A stretch of DNA of 64,000 nucleotides from Campylobacter peloridis LMG 23910 (GCF_000816785.1 NZ_CP007766.1:1240001-1304000); one strand, 5' to 3'. Shown: positions 28,116-38,022, numbered from the stretch's first letter. Notes: generated by a model not told the origin, from the sequence alone. Numbers and translations are program-made.

Positions 28116-29384
28116 ATGCTAAATATTTCTGAGATTTCTAATGCTTGTGTAAAATGCGGTAAATGTATTCCAGTTTGCACCATACATGATATAAATCGCG
28201 ATGAAAGTACATCTCCGCGTGGTTTTTTAGATTTAATTAGTGCTTATGAAAATAAAGAATTAGAGCTTGATAAAAATTTGAAAAAAACTTTTGAATCATG
28301 CTTTTTATGCACTAATTGCGTCGAAGCTTGCCCAAACCATTTAAGAGTAGATAGTGCCATTGAAAAAATGCGTTTTGATATAGCAAAAAAATTTGGTATT
28401 GCATGGTATAAAAAAATTGCATTTATTCTCTTAAGACAAAGAAAGATTTTAGACTTATTAGCAAAACTAGGCTATGTTTTTCAAAGTTGTGCTTTTAAAT
28501 TACAAAATAAAAATTTAGGCATGAAAGCTAAATTTAATTTTGCTTTAATTAAAAAAGAACGCTTGTTACCTTCTTTATCTAAAAAAAGTTTTTTGAATTC
28601 ATGCAAAGACTTTATCGATAATCAAGGCGAAAAAAATATAGGAATTTTCATAGGATGTTTGGCAAATTATTCTTACACAAATACTGGTTTTGCCTTATTA
28701 GAAATTTGCAAGCATTTAAAAATCAATGTAGATTTATTAAAAGAACAAGCATGTTGTGGTGCTCCGCATTATTTTACTGGTGACTTTAAAAGTGTTGAAG
28801 TTTTAGCTAAAAAAAATATTATTTACTTTGAAGAAAAATTAAAAACATTAGATTATATTATAGTTCCTGAGGCAACTTGTTCAGCGATGTTAAATATAGA
28901 TTATGAACATTTTTTTAAAATGCAAGGTGATGAAGAATGGGCCCAAAGAGCTAAAAATGTTTCATCAAAAATTTTACTTGCCACTAAATATTTATACGAA
29001 TATACAAATTTAGAAGAACTTTTAAAAACCAAAAAAAGAATAATGACAAAAATTGCATACCATGATCCTTGCCATGCTAGAAAAATGCAAGGTGTTTTTA
29101 AAGAACCAAGAGCTTTGCTTAAGTGTAATTATAATTTCAAAGAACTTTTGAATTCTAACGAATGCTGTGGATTTGGCGGTGTTAGCATGCAAACAGAGCA
29201 TTATGATAAAGCCTTAGAAGTTGGTATAAAAAAAGCACAAAATATACAAAAAAGTGATATAGAGATTATAAGTGCGGAATGTTCAGCATGTAGAATGCAA
29301 ATTTCAAATGCCTTAGAGTATAAAAAAATTCCTACTCAATTTCTACATCCTTTAGAATTAATAGCAAAAATTCTTCAAGATTAA
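28116..29384 (+). CDS. CCG-domain iron-sulfur protein (GlcF-like oxidoreductase subunit)
   Basis: This 422-residue protein has two ferredoxin-type [4Fe-4S] motifs, CVKCGKCIPVC (near residue 12) and CFLCTNCVEACP (near residue 64). Two CCG domains follow, ending in ACCGAPHYF and ECCGFGG. The layout matches the iron-sulfur subunit of glycolate or lactate oxidases and related heterodisulfide-reductase-like proteins. No flavoprotein partner lies next to it, so the substrate is open. The frame can open at TTG 28110, but ATG 28116 just after the hemN stop is preferred. Confidence 0.82.
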   Translation: MLNISEISNACVKCGKCIPVCTIHDINRDESTSPRGFLDLISAYENKELELDKNLKKTFESCFLCTNCVEACPNHLRVDSAIEKMRFDIAKKFGIAWYKKIAFILLRQRKILDLLAKLGYVFQSCAFKLQNKNLGMKAKFNFALIKKERLLPSLSKKSFLNSCKDFIDNQGEKNIGIFIGCLANYSYTNTGFALLEICKHLKINVDLLKEQACCGAPHYFTGDFKSVEVLAKKNIIYFEEKLKTLDYIIVPEATCSAMLNIDYEHFFKMQGDEEWAQRAKNVSSKILLATKYLYEYTNLEELLKTKKRIMTKIAYHDPCHARKMQGVFKEPRALLKCNYNFKELLNSNECCGFGGVSMQTEHYDKALEVGIKKAQNIQKSDIEIISAECSACRMQISNALEYKKIPTQFLHPLELIAKILQD

Positions 29385-29395
29385 ATCAATCTTGA
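29375..29395. terminator. Hairpin between the CCG protein gene and a convergent small gene
   Basis: TCAAGATT (29375-29382) and AATCTTGA (29388-29395) form an eight-base stem with loop AAATC. It spans both stop codons of the convergent genes and is followed by a T-rich sequence on the plus strand. Confidence 0.5.
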
Positions 29396-29595
29396 TGTTT
29401 TATTTCTTCTATATTTGATCTATTTTTTTCTATTAAGATTCTATTTTTCTCTATATTTTCAGTATTTTTTTTACACTCATTTTTTAAAATTTCGATATTT
29501 TTATTCAAAATTTTAATCTTTCTCTCATAACGATTAATAAGCAAAAATACAATAAATAAAAATAAAATCAAAATAATCCAATTTAAAAATGCCAT
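29386..29595 (-). CDS. Small membrane-anchored coiled-coil protein
   Basis: This 69-residue protein has one N-terminal membrane segment (residues 4-21, LNWIILILFLFIVFLLIN) followed by a charged helix with regularly spaced Ile, Leu and Asn (KILNKNIEILKNECKKN and onward), a likely coiled coil. The ATG has an AAAGGTG site. I recognise no family. It stands alone between the CCG gene and alr, with 36 bases between it and the alr stop. Confidence 0.6.
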   Translation of the reverse strand: MAFLNWIILILFLFIVFLLINRYERKIKILNKNIEILKNECKKNTENIEKNRILIEKNRSNIEEIKHQD

Positions 29596-29631
29596 ATTTT
29601 CACCTTTTTTGTTATCTTAATACCTTTTAGC

Positions 29632-30639
29632 TTAAATTACAATTCTTTTTAAATATGGAGATAATTTAACCAAAATTTCATAATTAATTGTATGAAAAAA
29701 TTTAGCCATATCATTTGCGTCTTTTAAAACACAAATTTCATCTCCACTATATTCGCACGAAAAGCTATCCATAGACATTTTTCCTAGCATTTTCTTACCA
29801 TTTGGTAAAAAAAATTCTTTTTTTCCATTATAACGAAATAAACCATCTGCATAGCCTAAATCGTATGTAGCTATATGGATATCCTCTTTAGCACTATACA
29901 CACCACCATAGCCGACACTTTGTCCTTTTTTTAAAATTCTATCGCTTAATTTATTAGCCCATAAACTTAAAACTTTATGCAAATTCTTATTAAAATATGC
30001 ATAACCAAATTGCACTAACCCTACTCTGCAATATTCATCATCTTCAAGTTTATCTGAGCGAAATAAAGCTTCAGAATTATGAGAATGAAAAATAAGATTT
30101 TTTGCTTTATCTTTTAACAAAGAATAGATTTTATTTTTTGCTAATTGAAATTTTTGTTTTTGAACAAAATAACTTCCATCAATTTCATCACTCCCTGCAA
30201 AATGCATCATAACTCCGTGTAGTTGTAGCTTTTGTTTTTCTAAAGCAACTAAAACCTCTTCAATTTCATCAATCGCAATACCATTTCTATGCATATTAGT
30301 ATCTATAACCAAATGAATTTTGGTATTTTTTTTAAATTTTTTTATATCATTTTTATCATTTAAAGCGTAAAAAAAATCTTTACTTTCATTAGAATTTGGA
30401 AGATGCGATAAAATAAGAATATTTTTAAAGAATGTTTTTAATTCTCTTGCTTCCTCTTCGTTTTTAACTGCTACAAAATCAACACCCTTTGCTTTAGCTA
30501 TAGGAGCTAAAAGTTTAGCTCCATGGCCATAAGCATTATCTTTAAAAACACATATGATTTTATTATATCCGCCAGCTTTTTTAGCAATCATATCAAGATT
30601 ATACTCGTATGCTAAGCGATCAAGTTTTATATAAGCCAT
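29632..30639 (-). CDS. alr: Alanine racemase
   Basis: This 335-residue PLP enzyme makes D-alanine for peptidoglycan. The PLP lysine is Lys33 in FKDNAYGHG, and the second catalytic base Tyr lies in SVGYGGVYSA near residue 240. The MSMD segment near residue 285 belongs to the active site entrance. At 335 residues it is shorter than the usual 360. It starts one base into the end of pgp2 and is presumably co-transcribed with it. Confidence 0.93.
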   Translation of the reverse strand: MAYIKLDRLAYEYNLDMIAKKAGGYNKIICVFKDNAYGHGAKLLAPIAKAKGVDFVAVKNEEEARELKTFFKNILILSHLPNSNESKDFFYALNDKNDIKKFKKNTKIHLVIDTNMHRNGIAIDEIEEVLVALEKQKLQLHGVMMHFAGSDEIDGSYFVQKQKFQLAKNKIYSLLKDKAKNLIFHSHNSEALFRSDKLEDDEYCRVGLVQFGYAYFNKNLHKVLSLWANKLSDRILKKGQSVGYGGVYSAKEDIHIATYDLGYADGLFRYNGKKEFFLPNGKKMLGKMSMDSFSCEYSGDEICVLKDANDMAKFFHTINYEILVKLSPYLKRIVI

Positions 30640-31610
30640 TATTGCTCAGCTAAAATTTGTATTTTATCATCTTGCAATCTGACATAAATAACTTTTTCTC
30701 CTTTAAATTTATAACTTGCCGTGCGATAATCCTCATAAAAACCTATTCTAAAGATTTTTTCATTTTTTATATTTGGGTAAGGACTAATGCTTAAATCTGA
30801 AAATTTAATAATCTTTTTTTCATTTTTGGCAAAAATTCTTGTTTTTGTTTTTGCAAATTGCTCATAAGCGTATTTATTTTTATGCTTAAAAATATTTTGA
30901 TCATAAAAAGATAAATAAGTTTTTATATCGTTATTTTGCCAACTTTCCTTCCAAGCAAATAAATTTGCAAGTAAAGTGGCAACTTCATTTGCATTAGTTG
31001 TTATTTTATCTTTATCCTCTGTCATCGCATAAGATTTTCTATCTGCTACTAATTTATTAAATTCATCCAATAAATTGTTTTGAACTGCAATACAACCTCT
31101 AGTTTTATAAGTATCCAAACGCGTTCCATCTAATGGATATCCATGTATCCAAATTCCGCCACCTGTTTTTCCTAAAGTTTTATCAAGAACATTTGGATAA
31201 GTCGTTGCAAAAGCAAAAGGACCATAATAAGGATCACCTGGATCAAATTTTTTACCTAACTCGTAAAAACCAATAGGAGTAATTAAATCTCCTTCTACTT
31301 CCTTATCTCCTGCTAATCCAGTTAAAACATCTTTTTGTATAAATTTTTTCTTAATCTTTCCATCATCATAATGATAAACTCTAATTATTTTATCGCTTTT
31401 ATTTGTAAGCACAATAGCAACATTATCATCATAATAACCCAAACTAACATTTTTATCTTTTAATTCTCCTAGCCAAAAATCTTTTTTGCTTAATTCTTGT
31501 TCTAAGACTTTTTCAACAGCTTCTATGCCATCATTAAGATAAATTTTTGCAAGATTACTTGCATTGGAAAATATAACCAAACTAAGTAAAGCTAATATAA
31601 TTTTAAACAA
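30639..31610 (-). CDS. pgp2: LD-carboxypeptidase of the YkuD fold, cell-shape determinant Pgp2/Csd6
   Basis: This 323-residue secreted protein has a signal peptide (residues 1-18) and a YkuD catalytic domain at about 85-215 with IWIHGYPLDGTR and the Cys site TRGCIAVQN. The C-terminal domain (about 215-323) is NTF2-like. C. jejuni Pgp2 and H. pylori Csd6 have this architecture and trim tetrapeptides to tripeptides in peptidoglycan, which is needed for helical shape. The neighbour alr supports a cell-wall role. The catalytic His and Cys are present. Confidence 0.85.
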   Translation of the reverse strand: MFKIILALLSLVIFSNASNLAKIYLNDGIEAVEKVLEQELSKKDFWLGELKDKNVSLGYYDDNVAIVLTNKSDKIIRVYHYDDGKIKKKFIQKDVLTGLAGDKEVEGDLITPIGFYELGKKFDPGDPYYGPFAFATTYPNVLDKTLGKTGGGIWIHGYPLDGTRLDTYKTRGCIAVQNNLLDEFNKLVADRKSYAMTEDKDKITTNANEVATLLANLFAWKESWQNNDIKTYLSFYDQNIFKHKNKYAYEQFAKTKTRIFAKNEKKIIKFSDLSISPYPNIKNEKIFRIGFYEDYRTASYKFKGEKVIYVRLQDDKIQILAEQ

Positions 31611-31692
31611 CTTAAACCTTTCTGTGATTTTTAAATAATAAAATCAAAATTATAATATTTTTACAATAAATAAATTTTTAATTTTATAAATG

Positions 31693-31698
31693 TATAAT
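31693..31698 (+). promoter_or_regulatory. Sigma70 -10 element before the copper chaperone operon
   Basis: TATAAT preceded by TG, 37 bases before the ATG at 31735, within the 124-base divergent spacer to pgp2. Confidence 0.45.
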
Positions 31699-31734
31699 TT
31701 TTAATGATTAAAACTTCAATTTAAAGGAATAATT

Positions 31735-32154
31735 ATGAAAAAAATACTAAGCCTTTGTGTATTAAGTTCTTTCATTTTAGCAAATGAAATTACTATTAAC
31801 GATCCATATGTAAGACAAACTCCGCCTAATTCTAAAACAACAGCTTTTTTTATGGAGATTAAAAATAATTCTAATAAAGATGTAAAATTAATTAAAGCAC
31901 AAAGCTCACTAAGCGATACAACAGAAATTCATGATCATATAATGGAAAATGGTAAAAAAATGATGGTTCAAATTCCACAAATTACCATAAAAGCACATTC
32001 AAGTGCTATTTTACAGCCAGGTGGAATGCATATAATGGTGTTAAACTTAAATCAAAATATCACTCAAGATACTAAAGCAAATTTAACACTTTATTTTGAT
32101 GATAATAGCACGATCAAATTAGAAAATATCAATTCAAAAAGTATAAAAAAATAA
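31735..32154 (+). CDS. PCuAC-type periplasmic copper chaperone
   Basis: This 139-residue exported protein has a signal peptide ending at about residue 16. The copper-binding pattern is visible: His and Met in EIHDHIMENGKKMMV and, further on, HSSAILQPGGMHIMVL. PCuAC proteins carry Cu(I) to the CuA or CuB centre of haem-copper oxidases together with Sco1. That fits the sco gene two positions downstream. It overlaps the next gene by one base. Confidence 0.88.
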   Translation: MKKILSLCVLSSFILANEITINDPYVRQTPPNSKTTAFFMEIKNNSNKDVKLIKAQSSLSDTTEIHDHIMENGKKMMVQIPQITIKAHSSAILQPGGMHIMVLNLNQNITQDTKANLTLYFDDNSTIKLENINSKSIKK

Positions 32155-32603
32155 TGAGAAATTTTATTTTTTTCACTCTTGCTATTGTCTTAGCAATAGC
32201 AGGAGCTTATTTTTACACTAATTTTTCATACACTTTAGGAAAAAAAAGAGAATTACTTACAACACTTCCTCCTTTGCAGTGTGATTTAAATTTACAAGAT
32301 TGTAGCTATGATTTTAGAGGAAAACAAGTTTTAATTAATTTAAACCCAAAACCTATAGCTGCTATGGTAGAATTAGACTTAAACATTACCAATCTTGGAG
32401 ATTTTAAAAAACTAAACGCTAGAGTTTATGGATTAAATATGTATATGGGTGATATAGTGCCAAAATTTAAAAAGGATGCAAATTCTTATCATGCTAAACT
32501 TGTATTAAGCTCTTGCACTCTTGATATAATGCGTTTTAGAATAGAACTTTTTAATGATGATAAGCCACTTGATTTTTATTTTGACTTTGATGTAAAAAGG
32601 TAA
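32154..32603 (+). CDS. Membrane-anchored periplasmic protein of the copper chaperone operon
   Basis: This 149-residue protein has an N-terminal membrane anchor (residues 4-23) and a small periplasmic beta-rich domain. PPLQCDLNLQDCSYDFRGKQV holds two cysteines; a third occurs in LSSCTLDIMRFRIEL. I cannot assign a family. It sits between the PCuAC and Sco1 genes with a one-base overlap and a four-base gap, so a role in oxidase copper delivery is a reasonable inference. Confidence 0.7.
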   Translation: MRNFIFFTLAIVLAIAGAYFYTNFSYTLGKKRELLTTLPPLQCDLNLQDCSYDFRGKQVLINLNPKPIAAMVELDLNITNLGDFKKLNARVYGLNMYMGDIVPKFKKDANSYHAKLVLSSCTLDIMRFRIELFNDDKPLDFYFDFDVKR

Positions 32604-32607
32604 CACT

Positions 32608-33159
32608 ATGAAAAAAATTAGTCTATTTTTATTGGTATTGGTTGGTGTTTTTTTTATTTCTACACAATATTTTCAAAAAAATAAATACGACTTTCATTTA
32701 AATTCTGAAAAAGGAATTCTTAGCTTAAAAGATTTTGCAGGCAAAAAGTTAATAGTATATTTTGGTTATACTTACTGCCCAGATGTTTGCCCAACTGAAC
32801 TTGCTTTAATTGGCAATGTGTTAAATAAAATGAAAAATAAAGATAAAGCTCATGTACTTTTTATATCTTTAGATCCGCAAAGAGATAATAACATAACTCA
32901 AACTAGTCAATGGGTAAAATACTTTTATCCAGATTCTACAGCTTTGGTAGCAAAAGATGAAAAAGAATTAGAGAAAATTACAAAAAATTATGGGGTTGTA
33001 TACGAAAAAATAAATCTCAAAGATTCTGCTATGGGTTATTCTATAGCACATAGTGGAGAATTTTATTTAATCGATGAAAAAGGCAATTATGTCAAAACAA
33101 TCAGCGATATAAGCTATGAAAATTTTTACAATGATATACAAAAATTCTTAAATGAGTAA
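32608..33159 (+). CDS. SCO1/SenC family copper chaperone
   Basis: This 183-residue thioredoxin-fold protein has a membrane anchor at residues 4-20. The copper/redox motif CPDVCP is at about residues 57-62 within FGYTYCPDVCPTELAL, and the third ligand His is in YSIAHSGEFYLID near residue 148. SCO proteins insert copper into cytochrome oxidase CuA or act as thiol reductants. With PCuAC upstream, oxidase assembly is the likely role. The stop codon is part of a terminator hairpin. Confidence 0.9.
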   Translation: MKKISLFLLVLVGVFFISTQYFQKNKYDFHLNSEKGILSLKDFAGKKLIVYFGYTYCPDVCPTELALIGNVLNKMKNKDKAHVLFISLDPQRDNNITQTSQWVKYFYPDSTALVAKDEKELEKITKNYGVVYEKINLKDSAMGYSIAHSGEFYLIDEKGNYVKTISDISYENFYNDIQKFLNE

Positions 33160-33178
33160 ATTATTAAATTTACTCATT
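33151..33178. terminator. Bidirectional hairpin between sco1 and the LolC/E-type gene
   Basis: Twelve-base arms AATGAGTAAATT (33151-33162) and AATTTACTCATT (33167-33178) around loop ATTA. Both convergent stop codons lie within the stem. Confidence 0.75.
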
Positions 33179-34372
33179 GCGTAATGTGTCTAAAATATCT
33201 ACTTGAGTAGCTTTTTTTGCAGGATAATAAGAAGATAAACTCACTATTAAAATAGCCCCAAAAATAGTGGCAAGAAAGTCAAATACAGAAAGCTCAAGTG
33301 GTAATTTACTCATACCATAAACATCACTTGGTAAAGAAATAATATCAAAATTACCAAGCACCCACAAAGCTATACCAGCAAGCACTATACCAGCAAAAAT
33401 TCCACTACCACCTATTAAAAATCCTAAAGAAAAAAAAGTTTTTTTAATTTCTAGTTTGCTAACACCCAATGAAAGCAATAAAGCTATCTCGCTACGACGA
33501 TTCATAACTATCATAAGCAAGGAGCTTACTATATTTAAACTTGCCACTAAAATAATCAGCATTAAAACTATAAATAATGCTCTTTTTTCTAAAGCTAATG
33601 CTGCAAAAAAATTGCCATTTTGCTCCCACCAACCTATACTAGCAAATTTAGGCCCTAAAAAATTCTCAATTTGCTTAATTTCTTCAAAAGGTTTATTAGA
33701 ATATACATGTACACCATCATAAACACCTTTTGGATAAGATAAAATTTTAGCTAAAGATTTAATATCAACATACATATATGCTTTATCATAAGCAAGCAAA
33801 CCTGATGAAAAAGAAGCTTTTACATCAAAACGCTTCACTTTTGGAATTAAAGAAAATCCACTTGCATCTAAATTAGAAAAAATTAAAGTCAATTTATCAT
33901 CAAAATCAAGATTAAATTCAGTTTTCAAACCATTTCCAATCAAAATATCAAAGCTATCAAGTTTTTTTTCTTTTAATGCTTGATCAACTACTTCATTAAT
34001 TTTTCTTTCATCTTCAAAATGAACTCCAAAAAGCACTCCACCTTCTAGTTTTAAATCATTTCTAGCTATAACTTGCGTATGAATATAGGGACTAAAAAGT
34101 AAACTAGGAAACTTATTTCTCAACTCTTGCAATAATTTATCATCCACACTTGCTCCAAAGCGAGGAAGTATTGTAATAGGATAGTTCATAGTAAAAAGCT
34201 TTTTTTCAAATTCTTTATCAAATCCATTCATAATAGCCATTGCAACTAAAAGCACACAAAGCCCTATACTAACACCTAAAAATGCTAAAATTTTTGAAAG
34301 CATAATAAAAGGTTGTTCTTTATCAAAACGAAGATACTTAAACAATAAATAACGCGGTATATTTTTATGCAT
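33170..34372 (-). CDS. LolC/LolE family lipoprotein-releasing ABC transporter permease
   Basis: This 400-residue membrane protein of the FtsX/MacB superfamily has one N-terminal membrane segment (about 23-45), a large periplasmic domain and three C-terminal membrane segments. The opening RYLLFKYLRFDKEQPFIMLS is characteristic of LolC/E. The protein would extract lipoproteins from the inner membrane for LolA with the ATPase LolD, which is not encoded nearby. It is a single permease, as in Campylobacter where one LolF-like protein is thought to serve as both halves. Confidence 0.85.
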   Translation of the reverse strand: MHKNIPRYLLFKYLRFDKEQPFIMLSKILAFLGVSIGLCVLLVAMAIMNGFDKEFEKKLFTMNYPITILPRFGASVDDKLLQELRNKFPSLLFSPYIHTQVIARNDLKLEGGVLFGVHFEDERKINEVVDQALKEKKLDSFDILIGNGLKTEFNLDFDDKLTLIFSNLDASGFSLIPKVKRFDVKASFSSGLLAYDKAYMYVDIKSLAKILSYPKGVYDGVHVYSNKPFEEIKQIENFLGPKFASIGWWEQNGNFFAALALEKRALFIVLMLIILVASLNIVSSLLMIVMNRRSEIALLLSLGVSKLEIKKTFFSLGFLIGGSGIFAGIVLAGIALWVLGNFDIISLPSDVYGMSKLPLELSVFDFLATIFGAILIVSLSSYYPAKKATQVDILDTLRNE

Positions 34373-34430
34373 TTAAACTCTTATTTTTTTGATTATTTTA
34401 ACTACTTTTGTATAAAAAAAAGCTTTGTGT

Positions 34431-34877
34431 TTATTTTAAATAATATACAATTGCACTATTTGAGTGAAATTCAACTATAAAGCGTAAAGGTAAAATTCTA
34501 ACATAAGTTTCACTTTGAGCACTTGCTAAATTTGTTTTTGTAAAATCTTTTACATCTATTTTAGAATTTAAAAAGCAATCAACTAAATCGTTTTTATGTG
34601 AGTTTAAAAAATTAAATTTATCAATTTTTGTCATTTTTTCTTCATCAATATTGCCAAAACTATCATAAATAAATTTTTCTAAATCACTTAAAGTATAAAG
34701 AAGTTCGCAGGCATATTCTAGCTTTTTATCTTTGCTTTTTGTCATAGCAATAGATATAGTTTCGTTTTGATGATAAAGAATGAAATTTTTATTAGAAAGC
34801 TCAGCCCAAAATATAAATTCATCTTGGGCAAAAGCCTTAAAAATTACAAGGATTAATAAGCAAACAATTCTTTCCAC
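34431..34877 (-). CDS. flgQ: Flagellar motility protein FlgQ
   Basis: This 148-residue exported protein has a signal peptide at residues 1-17. I identify it from context: it directly follows flgP, overlapping it by 25 bases, in the gyrA-flgP-flgQ order I know from C. jejuni. There FlgQ stabilises FlgP and is needed for motility. The sequence has no motif I recognise. It should be transcribed with flgP from the sigma54-like site at 35410. Confidence 0.75.
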   Translation of the reverse strand: MERIVCLLILVIFKAFAQDEFIFWAELSNKNFILYHQNETISIAMTKSKDKKLEYACELLYTLSDLEKFIYDSFGNIDEEKMTKIDKFNFLNSHKNDLVDCFLNSKIDVKDFTKTNLASAQSETYVRILPLRFIVEFHSNSAIVYYLK

Positions 34878-35374
34878 TTGTCAGCATCAATTTTAAGTTC
34901 TACATTAACTCTATAAAGACCATCTTTAAAATCTTGATCAACAACACTAGCATTTTTTATAAGACCATTTACTTGAGCTGTTATAGTTGAACTTTTAAGC
35001 ATAGCATCTTTAACGGTATCTTTACCATTTACTCTTACCCCATATAACTTACTAGCTAGCTGTCTATAAGCATCAGTAATTGCTGCTCTTTTTGCTAAAG
35101 CTAAAGCTTGTCCTACAGAAACCGTATTTAAAGGAGCAATGCCCTCACCAACTGCTGTAAATGTTAAATCATTATCAGTGCTTGTATCATTAGCTAGCAT
35201 TTTTTCTTCTCTAATGATATTACGCACATCCTCTTTGTCTACCTTTTGAATTACAACATCAGAACTAGCTGCTTGAGTAGCTGCTTTTGGCTGAGTAGCA
35301 TTCAAACCTCTTTGATCTAGCGCACATGCACTAAAACCAAAAACCAAACATAACATTAAAAGAAATTTTTTCAT
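34853..35374 (-). CDS. flgP: Flagellar basal-disk lipoprotein FlgP (LPP20 family)
   Basis: This 173-residue outer-membrane lipoprotein has lipobox FSAC (Cys17) and an LPP20/SHS2-like domain, for example ALAKRAAITDAYRQLASKLYGV. In C. jejuni FlgP polymerises into large concentric disks around the flagellar motor that act as a scaffold for the wide stator ring. It lies downstream of gyrA as in C. jejuni. The start has a GAAGGTG site. A sigma54-type promoter 36-53 bases upstream would place it under flagellar control, separate from gyrA. Confidence 0.85.
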   Translation of the reverse strand: MKKFLLMLCLVFGFSACALDQRGLNATQPKAATQAASSDVVIQKVDKEDVRNIIREEKMLANDTSTDNDLTFTAVGEGIAPLNTVSVGQALALAKRAAITDAYRQLASKLYGVRVNGKDTVKDAMLKSSTITAQVNGLIKNASVVDQDFKDGLYRVNVELKIDADKWKELFAY

Positions 35375-35409
35375 TTTACACCTTCAATTTATTAAAATAT
35401 TTTTTAAAA

Positions 35410-35427
35410 TAGCAAAAAGTATTCCAA
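35410..35427 (-). promoter_or_regulatory. Sigma54 (RpoN)-type promoter of flgPQ
   Basis: On the minus strand TTGGAATACTTTTTGCTA has GG and GC separated by exactly 10 bases, the defining -24/-12 spacing, and agrees well with TTGGAAC-N5-TTGCTT. The start of transcription would fall near 35400, leaving a leader of about 26 bases. The element begins eight bases after the gyrA stop codon. Confidence 0.7.
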
Positions 35428-35434
35428 TATTTTA

Positions 35435-38008
35435 CTATTCTAAATTTAAATCTGCATTAGCTTCGTTTTCTAAGTCCTCATCTTCTTCTTTTGGACATTT
35501 TGCAATGCTTACAACTTCATCATTTTCCACATTTACAACTATTACACCACTTGTATTTCTACCCGCTTTTCTAATGCTTTGCATATCTACTCTAATCATT
35601 TTACCACTTGATGTTAAAGCCATTAAATCCATACTTTCATCTACTATAACAACACTTATTAGATCTTTTGTTTTTGCATTAAGCTTCATGCAAATTACAC
35701 CTTTGCCACCTCTACTTTGAAGTCTATATTCACCTGCATCGGTGCGTTTTCCTATACCTTTTGCACTAATACTTAAAATTTCTTGTTCATTATTTTCTAT
35801 AACTACAGCACCTACTAACTCATCATCTTTTTCTTTGAATTTAATAGCTGTGACCCCTCTACTTACACGCCCTATTTCTCTTACTTTAGCAAGTGGGAAT
35901 TTAATACACATACCTTTTTTCGTAACCGCAAAAAGCATTTTACCTGCTGAATTTTCAGGTATTTCATCGTTTTGACTGCCATCAATTGCATTATTTTCAT
36001 CAATGTTTTCATCATTATTTAACAACTCATTTTCATCACGCGTTACTATAATAGCAGTTACTAACTCATCGTTTTCATCTAAATTTATAGCTTTTACACC
36101 AACACTTCTAATATTTTGATATTCACTTAAATTGGTTCTTTTTACTATACCATTTTTAGTGAAGAAACATAATGATTTGCTTTCATCAAAATCTGTAGTT
36201 GGGATTATTGCCATAATTTTTTCATCAGCTTGTAAATTTATTAAATTTACAACAGCTTTTCCTTTTGCTGTTCTACTACCTTCTGGAATTTTATAAACTT
36301 TAAGCCAATAAAGCTGTCCTCTATCAGTTACAAACATTAAAGTATCGTGAGTATTTGCTGTAAAGAAATTTTCTATAAAATCATCTTCATAAGTAGTAAC
36401 AGCTAATTTGCCTTTACCACCTCTTTTTTGTTTTTCATATTGTTTTGATGGAACTCTTTTTATATAACCTCTATGAGTTATAGTTACTACCATATTTTCA
36501 TTAGGTATTAAATCTTCTATTTCTATATCATCATAATCATCTTCTATTTGAGTGATTCTTGGAACATCAAATTTTGATTTTATTTCTTTTAATTCATCTT
36601 TTATCAAATTCTCTAATAATTGCTCGCTTTTTAACAAAGCATCAAGTCTTTGAATTTCTAGCATTAATTCTTTTAATTCATTGTCTATTTTTTCTCTTTC
36701 AAGACCTGTTAAGCGTCCTAGTTTCATATCTAAAATAGCATTAGATTGAAGTTCACTTAAGCCAAATTTTTGCATTAAGGAATTTTTTGCACTAGGATTA
36801 TCAGGAGAATTTTTAATCAAAGCAATTACTTCATCTATATTATCAAGAGCTATTTTTAAACCTTCTAAAATATGAGCTCTAGCACGTGCTTTTTGTAATT
36901 CAAAAATAGTTCTTCTTATGATAACGGTTTTTCTATGATTTAAAAATAATTTTAAAAGCTCTATCAAAGAAAAAACTTTTGGTTCTTTATTATAAATAGC
37001 AAGCATTATAACGCCAAATGTGCTTTCCATAGCAGTAGATTTAAATAAATTATTTAAAACTATTTCACTCATAGCTTCACGCTTTAATTCTATAACTACG
37101 CGAATTCCTTCTCTATCGCTTTCATCTCTAATTTCTGAAATTCCTTCTATTTGTTTTTCTTTTACTAAATCAGCAATTTGTTCTATCAATCTTGCTTTAT
37201 TGGTTTGATAAGGAAGTTCATCTATTACTATAATATCTTTATTAGCTCTTTTTTCTATATGAGTTTTAGCCCTTACTTTTACTCTACCACGGCCGGTGCG
37301 ATAAGCTTCTATTATGCCTTTTTTACCATATATAATTCCACCGGTTGGAAAGTCAGGGCCTTTTATAAATTGCATTATTTCTTCTAAAGATGCTTCCTTA
37401 TTATCTATAATATACAAAAGCCCATCAATTAATTCATTTAAACTATGTGGTGGTATATTAGTAGCCATACCAACTGCTATACCACTTGATCCATTTAGCA
37501 ATAAATTTGGAACACGGGCTGGCAAGACATCAGGCTCGCTCATAGAATCATCATAATTTGGAACAAAATCAACCGTATCTTTATCTAAATCTTTTAAAAG
37601 TTCTTCAGCTAAAATCGTCATTCTAGCTTCAGTATAACGCATAGCAGCAGCACCATCTCCATCTATAGATCCAAAGTTACCTTGACCATCTATACTTGGA
37701 TAACGCATAGAAAAATCTTGAGCCATTCTAACTAAAGCATCATAAACAGCAACATCTCCGTGTGGATGATATTTACCTATTACATCCCCGACTATACGCG
37801 CTGATTTTTTATAAGGACTACGACTTCCTACGCCTAAATCATTCATAGCATATAAAATTCTTCTATGAACAGGCTTTAAACCATCTCTTGCATCAGGCAA
37901 AGCACGGCCTATAATAACACTCATAGAATAATCTAAATAACTACTTTTTATAGAATTTTCTATATCGATATTTTCAATATCCATATCTTTTTTAAAAATA
38001 TTTTCCAT
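35435..38008 (-). CDS. gyrA: DNA gyrase subunit A, with valine at quinolone-resistance position 86
   Basis: This 857-residue type II topoisomerase subunit introduces negative supercoils with GyrB. The catalytic Tyr lies in [11 protein letters not shown] near residue 126, and the C-terminal DNA-wrapping domain has the GyrA box QKRGGKG. In the quinolone-binding helix [11 protein letters not shown], position 86 is Val (codon GTT at 37753-37751) where susceptible C. jejuni has Thr; Asp90 is kept. A variable acidic linker ([15 protein letters not shown]) interrupts the last third. It follows the comF-like gene and precedes flgP. Confidence 0.96.
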   Translation of the reverse strand: MENIFKKDMDIENIDIENSIKSSYLDYSMSVIIGRALPDARDGLKPVHRRILYAMNDLGVGSRSPYKKSARIVGDVIGKYHPHGDVAVYDALVRMAQDFSMRYPSIDGQGNFGSIDGDGAAAMRYTEARMTILAEELLKDLDKDTVDFVPNYDDSMSEPDVLPARVPNLLLNGSSGIAVGMATNIPPHSLNELIDGLLYIIDNKEASLEEIMQFIKGPDFPTGGIIYGKKGIIEAYRTGRGRVKVRAKTHIEKRANKDIIVIDELPYQTNKARLIEQIADLVKEKQIEGISEIRDESDREGIRVVIELKREAMSEIVLNNLFKSTAMESTFGVIMLAIYNKEPKVFSLIELLKLFLNHRKTVIIRRTIFELQKARARAHILEGLKIALDNIDEVIALIKNSPDNPSAKNSLMQKFGLSELQSNAILDMKLGRLTGLEREKIDNELKELMLEIQRLDALLKSEQLLENLIKDELKEIKSKFDVPRITQIEDDYDDIEIEDLIPNENMVVTITHRGYIKRVPSKQYEKQKRGGKGKLAVTTYEDDFIENFFTANTHDTLMFVTDRGQLYWLKVYKIPEGSRTAKGKAVVNLINLQADEKIMAIIPTTDFDESKSLCFFTKNGIVKRTNLSEYQNIRSVGVKAINLDENDELVTAIIVTRDENELLNNDENIDENNAIDGSQNDEIPENSAGKMLFAVTKKGMCIKFPLAKVREIGRVSRGVTAIKFKEKDDELVGAVVIENNEQEILSISAKGIGKRTDAGEYRLQSRGGKGVICMKLNAKTKDLISVVIVDESMDLMALTSSGKMIRVDMQSIRKAGRNTSGVIVVNVENDEVVSIAKCPKEEDEDLENEANADLNLE

Positions 38009-38022
38009 ATAAATCCTTAAAA

